Below are positions 7,389 to 15,634 of a DNA stretch of 48,598 bases, piece after piece (position 1 is the stretch's first letter; every line of letters begins with the position of its first letter). This DNA is from a bacterium UBP2_UBA2255. Its GTDB lineage: Bacteria; Edwardsbacteria; AC1; EtOH8. Both the position numbers and the translations under genes were made by a program. Location of the stretch: positions 53,205 through 101,802 of the forward strand of contig DDXR01000028.1 in the NCBI GenBank assembly GCA_002347565.1, given 5' to 3'. The notes below the pieces were generated by a model. The model worked only from the letters and a program-made list of their open reading frames with translations. It was not told the DNA's origin and searched no databases.

Positions 7389-8279
7389 TCAATCCCCAGC
7401 GGCGCCGTCCGGCCGCTCGCCGTCCCGGCCGGCCCGGGGATGGGCCTGCCGGTAGACCCGCTTGAGGCGGTCGACCGTGACGTGGGTGTAGATCTGGGTG
7501 GTCGAAAGGCTGGCGTGGCCCAGCAGCTCCTTGACCGCCTTGAGGTCGGCACCGCGCTCCAGCAGGTGCGTGGCGAAAGTGTGGCGCAACACGTGGGGGC
7601 TGGCCTTGCCGCGGCCGCCGGCGGCCCGGATGGCCAGCTTGACGATGCGCTGCAGCTGCCGCCGCGCCAGCGGCCCGCCCTGAGAGCCCAGGAAGACCGC
7701 CTGGTCCGGCGCCCGGCCGCCGGCCAGGCAGCGCAGCGCCGCCGCCGCCGGGCGGGTCAACGGGACGATCCGCTGCTTGCCGCCCTTGCCGGTGACCTTG
7801 ACCGTGCCGCCGGCCAGGTCGACATCGCCGGCCCGCAGGCCCAGCAGCTCGGACGAGCGCAGGCCGCTGCCGTAGAGCAGCTCGATCACCGCCCGGTCCC
7901 GCGCAGCGTGACGGGTGCCCGCGGCGGCGGCGGCGGCCCCGCCTGCCTCCGCCTCGGACAGGAACGACGGCAGTTTCTTGTCGAGCCTGGGGGAGCGCAG
8001 TCCGGCGGCGGGATTGGCCGCGACCAGACCCTCGCGGGCCGCGTGCTTGAAGAACGCCTTGACGGCCGACAGCTTGCGGGCGGCAGAGCGCTTGTCCAGC
8101 CCCTGCTGCAGCAGCCCGCCTAAAAACTGCCTGATGTCGTCCCGCCGCACTGATCCGGGATCGCCGGTCTTCAGGAACGAGAAAAACTGCCGCAGGTCCC
8201 GGTCGTACGCCTGGGCCGTGTTGGCCGACAGGTTGCGCCGGACGCGGAGGTGGGTCAGGAATCGATCGACTGCTTCCAT
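7389..8279 (-). CDS. xerC: Tyrosine recombinase of the XerC/XerD type
   Basis: 296-residue site-specific recombinase, probably resolving chromosome dimers at dif with FtsK. N-terminal SAM-like core-binding domain (residues 1-90) and C-terminal catalytic domain with the full R-K-H-R-H-Y set: R in GSGLRSSELLGL, K in VTGKGGKQRIVPL, H and R in HVLRHTFATHLL, H in LGHASLSTTQIYTHV and the nucleophile Y in the same block. Length fits housekeeping XerC/D rather than phage integrases. The assignment between XerC and XerD is not secure from one copy. The gene is downstream of the PorV-like fusion gene with a 122-bp gap. Confidence 0.88.
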   Translation of the reverse strand: MEAVDRFLTHLRVRRNLSANTAQAYDRDLRQFFSFLKTGDPGSVRRDDIRQFLGGLLQQGLDKRSAARKLSAVKAFFKHAAREGLVAANPAAGLRSPRLDKKLPSFLSEAEAGGAAAAAAGTRHAARDRAVIELLYGSGLRSSELLGLRAGDVDLAGGTVKVTGKGGKQRIVPLTRPAAAALRCLAGGRAPDQAVFLGSQGGPLARRQLQRIVKLAIRAAGGRGKASPHVLRHTFATHLLERGADLKAVKELLGHASLSTTQIYTHVTVDRLKRVYRQAHPRAGRDGERPDGAAGD

Positions 8280-8401
8280 TGGCGAGCACCACCCCGGATG
8301 ATGCTGGCGGCGCCGTGCTCGGTCCAGCCCATTGACAAAGCCGCCTCGCATCCTGCTAAGCGGCCCGGCATCTTCATTGTTGTCCTTCCGTCCCGCGCCT
8401 G

Positions 8402-9940
8402 TCAGAAGGCCGCCGAGACGTCCACCCGCATCGGGTTGCCCAGGCCGCCGTACGGCGTATAGGCAAAATCGAGGCGGTAGTTGTGGTAGCGCACGCCCAG
8501 ACCGGCCGCCAGGCCGGAGAAATCGTCGGTGGAAGACCCGTTCTGCAGCCCGCCATAGAGCCCGTTGTAGCCCAGGCGCAGGGCAACCAGGCCGCGAATC
8601 CAGTATTCGCCGCCGGCCTGGAACGCGACGGGCGAGTCGACCGGCTTGACGCCGGCCAGCGCCACGGTCAGGCGGTCCAAGAAGGGGCGATAGGCCAGGC
8701 CGGCCCGCACCAGCAATGGCATCGCGGCCTTTTCGGTGACAAAGGCCTTGGTTGCGAACCCGATGTTCTGCACCGCGGCCCCCAGCGCCAGGCTGGTGCC
8801 GTAGTTGCCGGGCCGGGCCGGCTTGAACAACCGGTCCCCCAGCGACTGCAGGTCGACCTCGTAGATCAAGCCGGCGTCCACTGCCACGCCGGATGCCGAA
8901 TACTCCTTGACCTTCTCGTAGGCTCCCTTGACCGCGGCCCCGGCGAACCACTGGGGATGCAGGCACCGGCCGTAGCCCAGGCTGAGCGCGGCCGAGGAGT
9001 AGCTGAAACTGCCTAATTCCTCACCCAGCGGATCGTCCAGCGTGGTTTCCTTGATGTCGCCGCTGTTGAGGTAGGTCAATCCGGCCGCAGCGGCCGAGGA
9101 GCCGTCCAGCGGCTGGATGAACGCCACGTTCCCTGCCTGGATGCCGGAAACGTAGTTGAGGTACCCGGCCGAGACCTGGCGCGAGCGCTGCAGCGGCAGG
9201 CCCGCTGGATTGTAATTCAGGCCGGACGCGTCGTCGACAACCGCCACCACCGCCTCGCCCATGGCCGCGGGCCTGGCCTTGACCGGGATCCGCAGGAAGG
9301 CGAAACCAGCCGTGGAGGTAGTTACTTCATCATTAGAAGAGGGCAGCGAGACCGCAAGCACCGACGCACCAATCAAGCCCCCAGTTATCGCGTATGGAAG
9401 ATAGGTTATCTCCTTGCCGCGCGCTGTCTTCTTCGCTTCACGAAGGGAATCTGGAATATCAATGTTCCGATATTTGTATGCCAACGTAAGCGCTACCACT
9501 TTAATCTTTGATGTGACCAATTGCGCTATATCACAATCGTTATCATAAGCCACGTTCTGTTCCACACGCCCAGTCGCGACGTCAATCAATCTGATATTTA
9601 TCGTATAGGTCGTGCCGGCACAACCCACACTACCGGCAATGATCTTTATTACCCCGACCAATTTCCCGATTTCAACGACGCAGGCATCATCGCAGGCCCC
9701 GGTCAATTGGAATCCTTGTTCCTTTAATATCTCGCCCATCTTTTCCCGTTCCAAGATATCAAATACTCCCGTATTAAATACTTCGGTCCGGAAACGATCG
9801 GAAAGTATAGAAGCATCAGCTGCAGAGATATTCTTCCCGTCTAGGTCAACAATAGCTGTTGCCACCCTATCCGCTTTTTGAGCCAAGCAGAATGGGACGA
9901 TGGTAAACAACAGAAAAATAGATGCGACTGATCGTCTCAT
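8402..9940 (-). CDS. CsgG-like domain fused to a PorV/PorQ-type outer membrane beta-barrel
   Basis: 512-residue secreted protein. After a signal peptide (ends about residue 20, FCLAQ) comes a CsgG-like domain (about 25-160: ATAIVDLDGKNIS, LSDRFRTEVFNTGVFDILEREKMGEILKEQ), then a linker with a hydrophobic segment (about 195-215), then a PorV/PorQ-like barrel starting FAFLRIPVKARPAAMGEA and ASGLNYNPAGL. PorV-type proteins serve as outer-membrane shuttles or channels; CsgG-like domains form periplasmic or outer-membrane assemblies. The 5' third (about 9330-9940) is visibly less GC-rich than the barrel part, suggesting a recent fusion. The ATG at 9940 overlaps the stop of the upstream gene (TGATG). 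Exact function unknown. Confidence 0.8.
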   Translation of the reverse strand: MRRSVASIFLLFTIVPFCLAQKADRVATAIVDLDGKNISAADASILSDRFRTEVFNTGVFDILEREKMGEILKEQGFQLTGACDDACVVEIGKLVGVIKIIAGSVGCAGTTYTINIRLIDVATGRVEQNVAYDNDCDIAQLVTSKIKVVALTLAYKYRNIDIPDSLREAKKTARGKEITYLPYAITGGLIGASVLAVSLPSSNDEVTTSTAGFAFLRIPVKARPAAMGEAVVAVVDDASGLNYNPAGLPLQRSRQVSAGYLNYVSGIQAGNVAFIQPLDGSSAAAAGLTYLNSGDIKETTLDDPLGEELGSFSYSSAALSLGYGRCLHPQWFAGAAVKGAYEKVKEYSASGVAVDAGLIYEVDLQSLGDRLFKPARPGNYGTSLALGAAVQNIGFATKAFVTEKAAMPLLVRAGLAYRPFLDRLTVALAGVKPVDSPVAFQAGGEYWIRGLVALRLGYNGLYGGLQNGSSTDDFSGLAAGLGVRYHNYRLDFAYTPYGGLGNPMRVDVSAAF

Positions 9941-10281
9941 CAATTGCCCCTGCCGTCGGTCGGCTTGTTGGGCGTCATCAGAAACAGCCGGTGCCAGCGC
10001 TGCTTGCCGTCCATCACCTGCGCGTTGTCGAAATTATAGCTGGCCCTGCCCAGCACCGCCTCGAATTCCTCGCGGTGAATCCACAGCCAGTCCTGGACCT
10101 CCTCATGGTCGATGGTCCTGAGGTAGTGGATGAATTCCTCGAGGGTGAACCCCGTCTTGGCGTGGGCTTCCAGCCACTGCTCGGCATCGTCGCCGTCGAT
10201 GCTGGACAGCAGCTCAAAGATGTCGTCCCAGGCCGTGGCCGGCATCAGCCTGACATTGGCATAGTTCTTGAAGAATTTCAT
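9940..10281 (-). CDS. Conserved-looking hypothetical protein, 113 residues
   Basis: Soluble, acidic, mostly helical protein (for example DDIFELLSSIDGDDAEQWLEAHAKTGFTLEEFIHYL and DWLWIHREEFEAVLGRASYNFDNAQ). No family recognised. Its stop codon overlaps the start of the CsgG-PorV gene by one base, so the two are probably co-translated. Rich in W, H and E residues but no catalytic pattern stands out. Confidence 0.6.
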   Translation of the reverse strand: MKFFKNYANVRLMPATAWDDIFELLSSIDGDDAEQWLEAHAKTGFTLEEFIHYLRTIDHEEVQDWLWIHREEFEAVLGRASYNFDNAQVMDGKQRWHRLFLMTPNKPTDGRGN

Positions 10282-10379
10282 CTCGCGGCGCCGTTGGTTG
10301 ACCTATCATACCGTAAAAGACCGCTGTTGTCAACAGCATCGCCGCCAGCGGGAACCGGAATCGCCGGAACCCCTGGCGG

Positions 10380-10685
10380 TCATTTGCGGCCCGCCGGCCG
10401 CCCGGGCCGCGGCCTGGCCTTGTGCCGGGGGTGCCGTGCCACGGCGTTGATGGCGTTGACGACGGCCACCAGCACCTGGGTCTTGAGCTGGGCCGAGGCG
10501 ATGTTGACCATGGTGTGGATGTGCCCGCCGCTGCTGGCCACGTAGTGCGGCGGCAGCTGGTTGAGGGCGAAGGCCATGATGTCCATTTGGCAGGTCCGGC
10601 ACTGGCAGACTCCGGGGCGCGATGCCAGCACCGCCGGCAGCTCCTGCCGGACGATGAATTCCATGTAGTTGGTGAGCTTGGGCAT
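10380..10685 (-). CDS. ComFB-family protein
   Basis: 101 residues matching the late competence protein ComFB family: NYMEFIVRQELPAVL, then a CxCxxC cluster (CQCRTCQMDIMAFALNQLPPHYVAS), with a basic tail rich in R, P and K. ComFB proteins are small, zinc- or nucleotide-binding-type proteins of uncertain role; members have been proposed as cyclic dinucleotide receptors. That link would suit the adjacent upstream gene, a membrane GGDEF protein, but it is inference. The start has AGAGGAG 8 nt upstream. Confidence 0.75.
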   Translation of the reverse strand: MPKLTNYMEFIVRQELPAVLASRPGVCQCRTCQMDIMAFALNQLPPHYVASSGGHIHTMVNIASAQLKTQVLVAVVNAINAVARHPRHKARPRPGRPAGRK

Positions 10686-10711
10686 GGCTGTCTCCTCTGC
10701 TGTTCCCGTTT

Positions 10712-12052
10712 TCAGGTGCTACCTGCTCCATCCTTGTCGTGCCGACGGTCATAGGCGATCTTATCCCGTTTTCGCATCTTGGCCTGCTTCTTCAGTTGGG
10801 CGGCGATCTGGCTGAAATGGCCGACGTGCTTGATCGGCCGGTACCGGTTGGTGACCACCGCCACCGACAGGGTCATCAGCCGGAAGCGCCGCATCCGGCC
10901 GGAGCGGTCGGCTACGGTGATGAACCCGGCGCGGCGGTCCTTGGGGTCGTAGTACTGGTCGATGGCGGCGTTGAACCGGCCGACCACGGCCTCGGCCAGG
11001 GCCGCCGCCTTGCCGTGGCCGCAGATCAGCACGAAATCGTCGCCGCCGACGTGGCCCAGGAACGAGTCCTCGCCCCCCGTCTCGTGCAGGGCCTGGGCCA
11101 GCAGCATGGCGGTGAAGCGGATCACCTCGTCGCCCCGGACGAACCCGTAGTGGTCGTTGAATTCCTTGAAATGGTCGAGATCGGCGTACAGCACGGCGAA
11201 GGTGCGGCCCGACCCGATCAGGCCGGCGATGCGCTGCTCGATGACGCTGTTGCCCGGCAGGCCGGTCAGGGGATTGGCCGACAGGTCCCGCTGCCTCGCC
11301 TCCTTGAGCGACGTCAGCATCCGGTTGAAACCGTCCCCCAGCGCCTCGATCTCATCGCCGGTCCTGAAATCCAGCCTGGCCTCGAGGTCGCCCTCCCCGA
11401 CGCGGCCCAGCGCCTGCGCCAGCCGCTCCAGCGGCGAAGTCAGCACCATCGACAGCCCGACCGCTGCCAGCAGCCCCACCACGGACAGGACGGAGAATAT
11501 CAGGATGATCACCGCCCACAAGTGGGAAAATTCACGGCGGGCCATGCTCTCCGAAACCGCCAGGATCACGCAGCCATGGTACGACTGGCGGTGATTGATG
11601 ACCGCGCCCAGCTGGAAGATGGACTCGGGCCCGAATTCCTGGGCGATGATGAACTCGTCGCGCTTGCGGTCGAACTCCCGGCGGGCGTGGAACGCCGCCG
11701 GCGGAATGTCGTTCCGCCCGGCCGAGAACAGCACGCTGTCGCGGGCGTCGAGCACCGCCAGCCGCAGGTAGTACGGCAGCCGCGCCATTTTCGATTCCAG
11801 CATCCGGGCCAGCACCCGGTCGCCCGCCAGCTGCCGTCCCAGGAGTTCAGGCCGCCCGGGCACCACGGCCTCCTCGCAGCGCGCGGCCAGTTCGCGCACC
11901 AGCAGCAGATCGCGCTGTTCCATCATCGCCAGGATCTCGCGCGACACCAGCCGGGGCACCGTCACTGCGGTCAGGACGGCCGAGAGGGTCACCACCGCCC
12001 CCATCAGGATCACCAGCTTGCCCCGGATGGAGCTCTTGAACCGTCGCCTCAT
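10712..12052 (-). CDS. Membrane sensor with HAMP and GGDEF domain
   Basis: 446 residues. Two membrane segments (about 13-32 and 185-210) flank a periplasmic sensor region; a HAMP domain follows (LTSPLERLAQALGRVGEGDLEARLDF), then a GGDEF domain beginning NPLTGLPGN with LDHFKEFNDHYGF. The signature is GHVGGDDF rather than RYGGDEF, and no RxxD inhibitory site precedes it; the change is conservative, so cyclase activity is possible but not certain. A basic C-terminal tail (KKQAKMRKRDKIAYDRRHDK) is unusual. The ATG overlaps the stop of the Na/Pi cotransporter gene (ATGA), and ComFB follows, so phosphate uptake, cyclic nucleotide signalling and ComFB may be linked. Confidence 0.85.
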   Translation of the reverse strand: MRRRFKSSIRGKLVILMGAVVTLSAVLTAVTVPRLVSREILAMMEQRDLLLVRELAARCEEAVVPGRPELLGRQLAGDRVLARMLESKMARLPYYLRLAVLDARDSVLFSAGRNDIPPAAFHARREFDRKRDEFIIAQEFGPESIFQLGAVINHRQSYHGCVILAVSESMARREFSHLWAVIILIFSVLSVVGLLAAVGLSMVLTSPLERLAQALGRVGEGDLEARLDFRTGDEIEALGDGFNRMLTSLKEARQRDLSANPLTGLPGNSVIEQRIAGLIGSGRTFAVLYADLDHFKEFNDHYGFVRGDEVIRFTAMLLAQALHETGGEDSFLGHVGGDDFVLICGHGKAAALAEAVVGRFNAAIDQYYDPKDRRAGFITVADRSGRMRRFRLMTLSVAVVTNRYRPIKHVGHFSQIAAQLKKQAKMRKRDKIAYDRRHDKDGAGST

Positions 12053-14061
12053 TTCGGCAGCGCCAGCACCGCCGCCCCGACCTGGCTGGCGTGGAAGTTG
12101 ATCCGCTCCAGGTCGGACAGCAGGTCCAGGTGGATGGTGCTGGTTTCCCGCGATTCCCGGTACCCCTGCGACAGCCGGTCCAGGTGCTGCTTGTACAGCT
12201 CCCGCTCCAGGGCGTGGACCTCGTCCTTGCGCGCCAGCGCCTGGGCGGCGAGGGCCCGGTCGCCCGAGGCGAAGGCGTCGATCGCGATCTCGAGCGTCCT
12301 GACGGTCTCGCGGTGCAGCCGGCGGATGTCCTCCCGGCCGCCCTCGGAGAAGGCCAGCTGCAGTTCTATTTTCTTGATGGCATGGCCCATGATGTTCTTG
12401 CTGATCACGTCGCCGATGTGCTCCAGATCGTTGACGATGTACAGCAGCTCCACCCCGCGGTTGGACTGGTCGCCGGACAGTTCCTCCTGGGTCAGCCTGG
12501 CGACGAAGGGCGTTATCGCCTCCTCCAGCGTGTCGATCTTGTCGTCTTCGGCGACCAATTCTTTGGCCAGCTGGGCGTCGCCGGTTTCCAGTGCCGCCAG
12601 CGAGCGGACCAGCATGTCGCGCACCAGGTCGGCCATCCGCAGGATCTCGCGGAACACCGAGCCGATGGCCAGGCTGGGGGCATCCAGCACCCGTTCGTCC
12701 AGGTACTGCGGCCCGAAGTCCTTGTGGCCGACCGCGGCCCGGGGCGCCAGGGCGCGGATCACACGTTCCAGCGGCGTCAGCAGCGGCAGGAACAGCGCGG
12801 CCGCGATCAGGTTGAAGGCGGTGTGGGCGTTGGCGATCTGGCGCGCCGCCGGCCCCCCCCAGCCGGCCACCAGCTGGGTGAAGGGGCCGATCAGCAGGCA
12901 GGCGGCGATGCCCGCCAGCAGCTTGAAGACGGTGTGGCCCCACGCCACCAGCATCGCCTCGGCGGTGCCGCCCCAGGCCGCCAGCAGGGCGCTGCCGCAG
13001 GTGCCGACGTTGGCGCCGATGATCACGGGCATGGCGGCCCGCAGGTCGACCAGGCCCTGGAAGGCCAGCGTCAGCAGGATGCCGATGGTGGCGGCGCTCG
13101 ACCGGACCACCAGGGTCATCAGGATGCCGATCAGGACGCCCGCCAGCGGCAGGGCGGCCATGCCGGAAAACAGGCCGAGGAACCAGGGCAGCGCCTTCAG
13201 CGGCTCCATCGCATCGGCGGTGAGCTTCATGCCGTAGAAGATCAGCCCGAAGCCGAACACGATCTGGGGATAGAAGCGCCACGGCCGTTTTCCGGCCGCC
13301 ACCATGGCCAGGAAACCTCCGGCCACGAAAACCAGGCAGTAGTCCGACAGCTTGAAGGCGATCAGCTGGACGGTGATGGTGGTTCCGATGTCCGCGCCCA
13401 GGATGACGCCCAGCACCTGGCGCAGGCCGATCAGCCCGGCGTTGGCCAGCGAGACCAGCATCACCGTGGTGGCGGTGGACGACTGGATGATGGCCGTCAC
13501 CAGCACCCCCACTCCCATCCCCGCGTACCGGTTCCCGGTCAGGCTCCACAGCATTTGCCGCAGCCTGGAGCCGGCCGCCTTCTGCAGGCCGCGCGAGCAG
13601 AAGCGCAGCCCGAACAGGAACAGCGCGATGCCGCCGGCCGCGCCCAGGAACGCGACCAGCCACCAGTGCGGACGCATCGCCTGGATTCGGAACGTCACCC
13701 GGCGGGCCGGGTCGTCCGCCAGGCTGGCCGTCAGGTATGCGGGCCCGGGGGCGCCGATGGGCCTGGGCAGGCAGCGCGCGTATCCCTTGATGTCGGTAAC
13801 CGCTCCGGGTCGGTCGATGGCGACGGCGGCCGGATCGACCGGCTCGAACACCACGCGCGCGCCGACGGCCGCCCGGCCCCGGGCTGTGGTAACCTGCACC
13901 ACCAGCGGACGGCGGGCATCCTCGCCGATCACCGCCGGCTGCTGGTCCCCGGAATCGTCATTGCCCAGCGCATCGGTGGCCTTGGCGATCCTGAGGTCGC
14001 CGGACCGGGCCGGTGCGGCCAGCAGCGCCAGCGCGGCGACTATCGGTAGCCAGCGCCGCAT
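12049..14061 (-). CDS. Na+/phosphate cotransporter with N-terminal Ig-like and C-terminal PhoU domains
   Basis: 670 residues. A signal peptide (ends about SGD, residue 22) and an extracytoplasmic Ig-like region (about 25-130, with VGARVVFEPVDPAAVAI) precede an NptA/YjbB-type membrane core. Repeat 1 has the signature IIQSSTATTVMLVSLANAGLI with GADIGTT; repeat 2 has VRSSAATIGILLTLAFQGLV with GANVGTC, so the second glutamine is replaced by arginine. The C-terminal 200 residues are PhoU-like helices (AEDDKIDTLEEAI, YIVNDLEHIGDVISKNI). Likely imports or exports phosphate with sodium at the inner membrane. First gene of a coupled set with the GGDEF protein. Confidence 0.88.
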   Translation of the reverse strand: MRRWLPIVAALALLAAPARSGDLRIAKATDALGNDDSGDQQPAVIGEDARRPLVVQVTTARGRAAVGARVVFEPVDPAAVAIDRPGAVTDIKGYARCLPRPIGAPGPAYLTASLADDPARRVTFRIQAMRPHWWLVAFLGAAGGIALFLFGLRFCSRGLQKAAGSRLRQMLWSLTGNRYAGMGVGVLVTAIIQSSTATTVMLVSLANAGLIGLRQVLGVILGADIGTTITVQLIAFKLSDYCLVFVAGGFLAMVAAGKRPWRFYPQIVFGFGLIFYGMKLTADAMEPLKALPWFLGLFSGMAALPLAGVLIGILMTLVVRSSAATIGILLTLAFQGLVDLRAAMPVIIGANVGTCGSALLAAWGGTAEAMLVAWGHTVFKLLAGIAACLLIGPFTQLVAGWGGPAARQIANAHTAFNLIAAALFLPLLTPLERVIRALAPRAAVGHKDFGPQYLDERVLDAPSLAIGSVFREILRMADLVRDMLVRSLAALETGDAQLAKELVAEDDKIDTLEEAITPFVARLTQEELSGDQSNRGVELLYIVNDLEHIGDVISKNIMGHAIKKIELQLAFSEGGREDIRRLHRETVRTLEIAIDAFASGDRALAAQALARKDEVHALERELYKQHLDRLSQGYRESRETSTIHLDLLSDLERINFHASQVGAAVLALPK

Positions 14062-14063
14062 CG

Positions 14064-14534
14064 TCAGCGGGTCAGGTCGACCTCCACCACCCAGGCTTGC
14101 TCAAAGCCCAGCGAACGGGCCCGGGTCTTCATCCGGTCGGCGTCCTGCTTGGCCAGGCTCGAGCCCACCTGCACCTTGTAGTAGGGCAGGGCCTCGACGA
14201 TGAAGACCTGCTGGTCGCCGAATTTCCAGCGGGCCTCCTCGGCCACCCGGCGCGCGTTCTCCAGCGTCGCGGAGGCGAAGATCTGCACCCGCCAGCCCCA
14301 GGCCTCGGTCACCGGACCCCGGCTGCCGGTGAAATCGCGCGCCGGGGCTCCGGCCTCGGCTGCCGCCGTCTCGACGGGCGCCGCCGGGGAAGCTGCCGGT
14401 TGCTCGGGAAACGGCTCCCGCTGCGGCTGCTCGGCCACCGGCGCCTTGCCCGGCTCTTGGACCGCCTGCCTGTTCAGGCAACCGCAGAAGGCCAGTGCGG
14501 CGAGGCAGGCGGCACCCGTCAATGTCCTCATCAT
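14064..14534 (-). CDS. SPOR-domain lipoprotein
   Basis: 156 residues. Signal sequence with a cysteine at about 19 (AFCGC, an imperfect lipobox), a Pro/Ala/Glu-rich linker (about 25-75) and a C-terminal SPOR domain (about 80-155: GWRVQIFASATLENARRVAEEA, YYKVQVGSSLAKQDADRMK). SPOR domains bind denuded peptidoglycan, often at division sites. The start is the first ATG of a tandem ATGATG preceded by GGAGGGG. It ends 2 bp before the Na/Pi cotransporter gene. The +1 cysteine is inferred; a cleavable non-lipid signal is possible. Confidence 0.8.
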   Translation of the reverse strand: MMRTLTGAACLAALAFCGCLNRQAVQEPGKAPVAEQPQREPFPEQPAASPAAPVETAAAEAGAPARDFTGSRGPVTEAWGWRVQIFASATLENARRVAEEARWKFGDQQVFIVEALPYYKVQVGSSLAKQDADRMKTRARSLGFEQAWVVEVDLTR

Positions 14535-14563
14535 TCCCCTCCATTTCGATAGCATGTTCATGC

Positions 14564-15634
14564 TCACAGATACCGGTTCAGGTCCGGCCGCGACCGCAGC
14601 TGTTCAAGGATCGCCCGCACCTCCTGGGCCCGCGAGCGATGGCAGACCAGCACCGCGTCGCCCGACCTGACGATGATCAGATCCCTCACGCCGAGGGCGG
14701 CGACCATTCCCCGGTCGCAGACCGTGATCGTCCCGCCGCTGTCGACGGCGACGGCCTCGCCGACTGCGACGTTGCCGTTCGCATCGGCCTGGGAAAAACG
14801 CTCGATGGCCTCCCACGACCCCAGGTCGTCCCAGCCGAAATCGCCCCTGATCACGGCCACCCGCTCGGCCTTCTCCATCACGCCGTAGTCGATCGAGACC
14901 TTCGCCACGCCCCGGTAGAACTCGGCGAAGGCCCTGGGGCCCGCGGCCAGCCCGCCCTGCCGCTGCCAGTCGCCCAGCCCCCGGGCGAGCTCCGGCATCA
15001 GCCGCTCGATCTGACGCAGGATGGTCGCGGCGCGCCAGACGAAGATGCCGGCGTTCCAGTAGAAATACCCGCTCCTGACGAACCGCTCGGCCGTCGCCCG
15101 GTCGGGCTTCTCGCGGAAGCTCTTGACGGCGAAGCAGGGGACCTCGCGGCCCGGCAGGATGTCGCCCCGCTCGATGTACCCGTAGCCGGTCTCGGGCCGA
15201 TCGGGCGGGACGCCGATGGTCGCCAGGTAGTCCTGGCGCGCCAGGTCGACCGCCGCCCGCAGCGCCTCCCGGAACGCGGCGACGTCGTTGATGGCATGGT
15301 CGGACGGCAGGACGATCATCACGCCGTCGGGATCGGCCCTGGCGATCTCGGCGGCGGCCAGCGCGATGGCGGGCGCGGTGTTGCGGCCGCAGGGCTCGCC
15401 CACCAAGTGCTTGGACTTGACGCCCAGCCGTCTGATCGCCGTCACCAGCCCCTTGCCGGTGATGATCCACTGGTTGGCGGCCGGCGCCAGCGGCTCGACC
15501 CGGGCGATGGTCTCCTCCAGCATCGATTTCCCGCCGGTCAGCGCCAGCAGCTGCTTGGGGCGCTTCTCCCGGCTCTGCGGCCAGAACCGCTCGCCGCGGC
15601 CGCCGGCCAGGATCACCGCATGGACGTTCTTCAT
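14564..15634 (-). CDS. manC: Mannose-1-phosphate guanylyltransferase
   Basis: Makes GDP-mannose from mannose-1-phosphate and GTP for surface polysaccharide. 356 residues, the short form without a phosphomannose isomerase domain. Nucleotide-binding LAGGRGERFWPQSREKRPKQLL at the N-terminus, then GEPCGRNTAPAIALAA, PSDHAI, the FREKP motif (about 175) and YWNAGIFVW. The C-terminal GWDDLGSWEAI is typical. The ATG overlaps the stop of the upstream DHS-like gene (ATGA). It fits the surface-sugar neighbourhood with GT9 and DegT genes. Confidence 0.93.
   Translation of the reverse strand: MKNVHAVILAGGRGERFWPQSREKRPKQLLALTGGKSMLEETIARVEPLAPAANQWIITGKGLVTAIRRLGVKSKHLVGEPCGRNTAPAIALAAAEIARADPDGVMIVLPSDHAINDVAAFREALRAAVDLARQDYLATIGVPPDRPETGYGYIERGDILPGREVPCFAVKSFREKPDRATAERFVRSGYFYWNAGIFVWRAATILRQIERLMPELARGLGDWQRQGGLAAGPRAFAEFYRGVAKVSIDYGVMEKAERVAVIRGDFGWDDLGSWEAIERFSQADANGNVAVGEAVAVDSGGTITVCDRGMVAALGVRDLIIVRSGDAVLVCHRSRAQEVRAILEQLRSRPDLNRYL

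Noticed and set aside
10739..14049. Long plus-strand frames across the GGDEF and Na/Pi genes
   Set aside because: Shadows of high-GC minus-strand genes; no domain, start site or plausible composition.
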